From: Roseiarcus sp963774195
GTDB taxonomy: Bacteria; Pseudomonadota; Alphaproteobacteria; Rhizobiales; Beijerinckiaceae
Length of the DNA: 64,000 nt
NCBI GenBank assembly: GCA_963774195.1
Contig: CAVZDY010000001.1
Location: 1,922,001-1,986,000, forward strand
Reading direction: 5' to 3'
Under the pieces are notes generated by a model, which was not told where the DNA came from, did no database searches, and saw only the letters and a list, made by a program, of their open reading frames with translations. Below, in pieces: positions 63,000 to 64,000 of this stretch. The first letter of the stretch is position 1; every line of letters starts with the position of its first letter. A program made the translations under genes and the position numbers.

Positions 63000-63746
63000 A
63001 TGAACGAGCTTCGCGAAGCGCGAGCTCAGCGGGGGCCGCTGTTCGAGGAGGTCGGCGCGGAGCTGAAGCGGGAAATCGCGTCTGGACGTTTCGCGGATGC
63101 CGACGTTCTGCCCGGCGAGCGAGAGCTTTCCGAGATTCTCAAGGTTTCGCGCACGACCTTGCGGCGCGCGATCGCTGGTCTCGTCGAGGAGGGCGTGCTG
63201 TTCCATCGTCACGGCGCCGGGACCTTCGTGCGCCGCACTGCGCCGCATGTCGAGCAGGCGCTCTCGCGCCTGACGAGTTTCACCGAGGACATGCGTTCGC
63301 GCGGCTTGGCCGCCTCATCGAGGGAAATCGAACGCGGCGTCTTTCTGCCGACGCCCGAGGAGGCGATGATGCTCGCCGTCAGCCCGCGCGAGAGCGTGTT
63401 TCGCTGGGAGCGACTGCGCCTCGCCGACGGCGTGCCGATGGCGTGGGAGCGCGCGGTGGTGCCGATCCGCTTTCTCGCAGATCCCATGCGCGTCGGCGAT
63501 TCCCTCTACGCCGCGCTGGAGGCGGAGGGGTGGCGCCCGGTCCGCGCCCTGCAACGGCTGCGCGCGGTGGTGCTCAACGCCGAGGAGGCGTCGCGCCTCG
63601 AAGTGCCGAAGGGGTCGGCCGCGCTCGACATTCACCGCATCGCCTATCTCCAGGACGGGCGCTGCGTTGAATACACGCGTTCTTTCTATCGCTCCGACAC
63701 TTACGACTTCGTGGCGGAGCTCACTCTGTCGGGATCGACTGCATGA
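63000..63746 (+). CDS. GntR-family regulator, HutC/NagR subfamily (UTRA domain)
   Basis: 248 residues: N-terminal winged helix (FEEVGAELKREIASGRF, LPGERELSEILKVSRTTLRRAI) and a C-terminal UTRA effector domain (about 90-240). HutC/NagR proteins sense sugar phosphates such as GlcNAc-6-P or GlcN-6-P. GGAGG lies just before the start. It overlaps the next gene by 4 nt and is divergent from murQ and the transporter, which it probably controls. Confidence 0.92.
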   Translation: MNELREARAQRGPLFEEVGAELKREIASGRFADADVLPGERELSEILKVSRTTLRRAIAGLVEEGVLFHRHGAGTFVRRTAPHVEQALSRLTSFTEDMRSRGLAASSREIERGVFLPTPEEAMMLAVSPRESVFRWERLRLADGVPMAWERAVVPIRFLADPMRVGDSLYAALEAEGWRPVRALQRLRAVVLNAEEASRLEVPKGSAALDIHRIAYLQDGRCVEYTRSFYRSDTYDFVAELTLSGSTA

Positions 63747-64000
63747 CCGGAACTTTCATGGCCGCCGAAATCGCGGGCGCTGGCGAAGCGATTGCGCGCC
63801 AGCTCGCCGCCAACAAGGAGACCGTCGCGGATCTCGCCGCCGTGCTGCGCAAGCGTGATCCGCATTTCGTGGTCACGATCGCGCGCGGCAGCTCCGACCA
63901 CGCGACGCTCTATTTGAAGCATCTTGTCGAATTGCGGCTCGGACTTGTTTGCGCTTCGCTCGGACCCTCGGTCGCTTCGCTCTATCGCGCGCCGTTGCGG
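63743..64000 (+). CDS. SIS-domain protein (NagB-II/AgaS or GlmS-isomerase-like), 3' end cut by the window
   Basis: The 86 visible residues start with MTGTFMAAEIAGAGEAIARQL and have the first SIS motif VVTIARGSSDHATLYLKHLVE, the S-x-H-A pattern of the sugar-isomerase half of GlmS-like proteins. Without a glutaminase domain it would deaminate or isomerise glucosamine-6-phosphate, completing GlcNAc catabolism with the GntR, murQ and transporter genes. It overlaps the regulator gene by 4 nt. Confidence 0.85.
   Translation, partial: MTGTFMAAEIAGAGEAIARQLAANKETVADLAAVLRKRDPHFVVTIARGSSDHATLYLKHLVELRLGLVCASLGPSVASLYRAPLR

Overview
The window is a GC-rich (well over 60 percent by eye), densely coded chromosomal segment of an alphaproteobacterium, most likely Hyphomicrobiales (Rhizobiales). 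The evidence is a 5-aminolevulinate synthase (hemA, C4 heme route), the topA-rnr-DUF983-NUDIX and ribH-nusB gene orders, a GAAC-N7-GAAC LexA box between uvrA and ssb, and dispersed palindromic repeats of a kind common in that order. I cannot name the genus. No tRNA, rRNA, CRISPR array, prophage or insertion sequence was seen. Most of the window is core housekeeping with small accessory modules between.

Layout. 0-5 kb: uvrA (3' end outside the window) divergent from ssb across a probable SOS box, then pterin dehydratase, an SDR and a NUDIX hydrolase. 5-11 kb: an amidohydrolase resembling 8-oxoguanine deaminase next to an NMT1-type substrate-binding protein; the matching ATPase and permease lie 2 kb further on, behind a cytochrome c and a methyltransferase. 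12-15 kb: type II dehydroquinase, an MHS-family transporter and an IclR regulator around a paired operator, a likely quinate/shikimate module. 15-20.5 kb: accessory glycosyltransferases and methyltransferases, then two paralogous small proteins of unknown function separated by long repeats. 20.5-33 kb: nusB, ribH, coaD, gyrA, a secreted chorismate mutase, rpe and assorted oxidoreductases. 30.5-35.7 kb: two related MFS proteins with extra C-terminal domains, flanking a tandem universal stress protein and folE.

36-44.5 kb: NUDIX, DUF983, rnr, a PmtA-like methyltransferase and topA on the minus strand, then pyrB on the plus strand. 44.5-50.5 kb: a LacI regulator with a 16-bp perfect palindrome upstream and a sugar epimerase, an HxlR-SDR divergent pair, a hydroxyacid dehydrogenase and an aldo/keto reductase. 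50.6-56.5 kb: heme genes hemF, hemE, hemA and hemC. 57.3-64 kb: an amino-sugar or cell-wall-sugar catabolic island (GntR/UTRA regulator, SIS-domain protein running off the end, murQ-like etherase, complete sugar ABC transporter).

Points to check first: (1) four genes between 48.2 and 61.3 kb (SDR, 6PGDH-like, hemC, sugar-binding protein) are each broken by one apparent extra base, three of them at the same TTCTG pentamer; hemC should be essential, so sequence error is the first explanation; (2) an in-frame 18-bp minisatellite encodes a (ALSRTD)n tail on the murQ-like protein; (3) two unknown paralogues lie beside a roughly 350-bp repeat that recurs 27 kb away; (4) candidate operators were found for LexA, IclR, LacI, HxlR and GntR regulators. 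I did not find one unambiguous new system; the unknown paralogue pair and the murQ tail are the least explained items.
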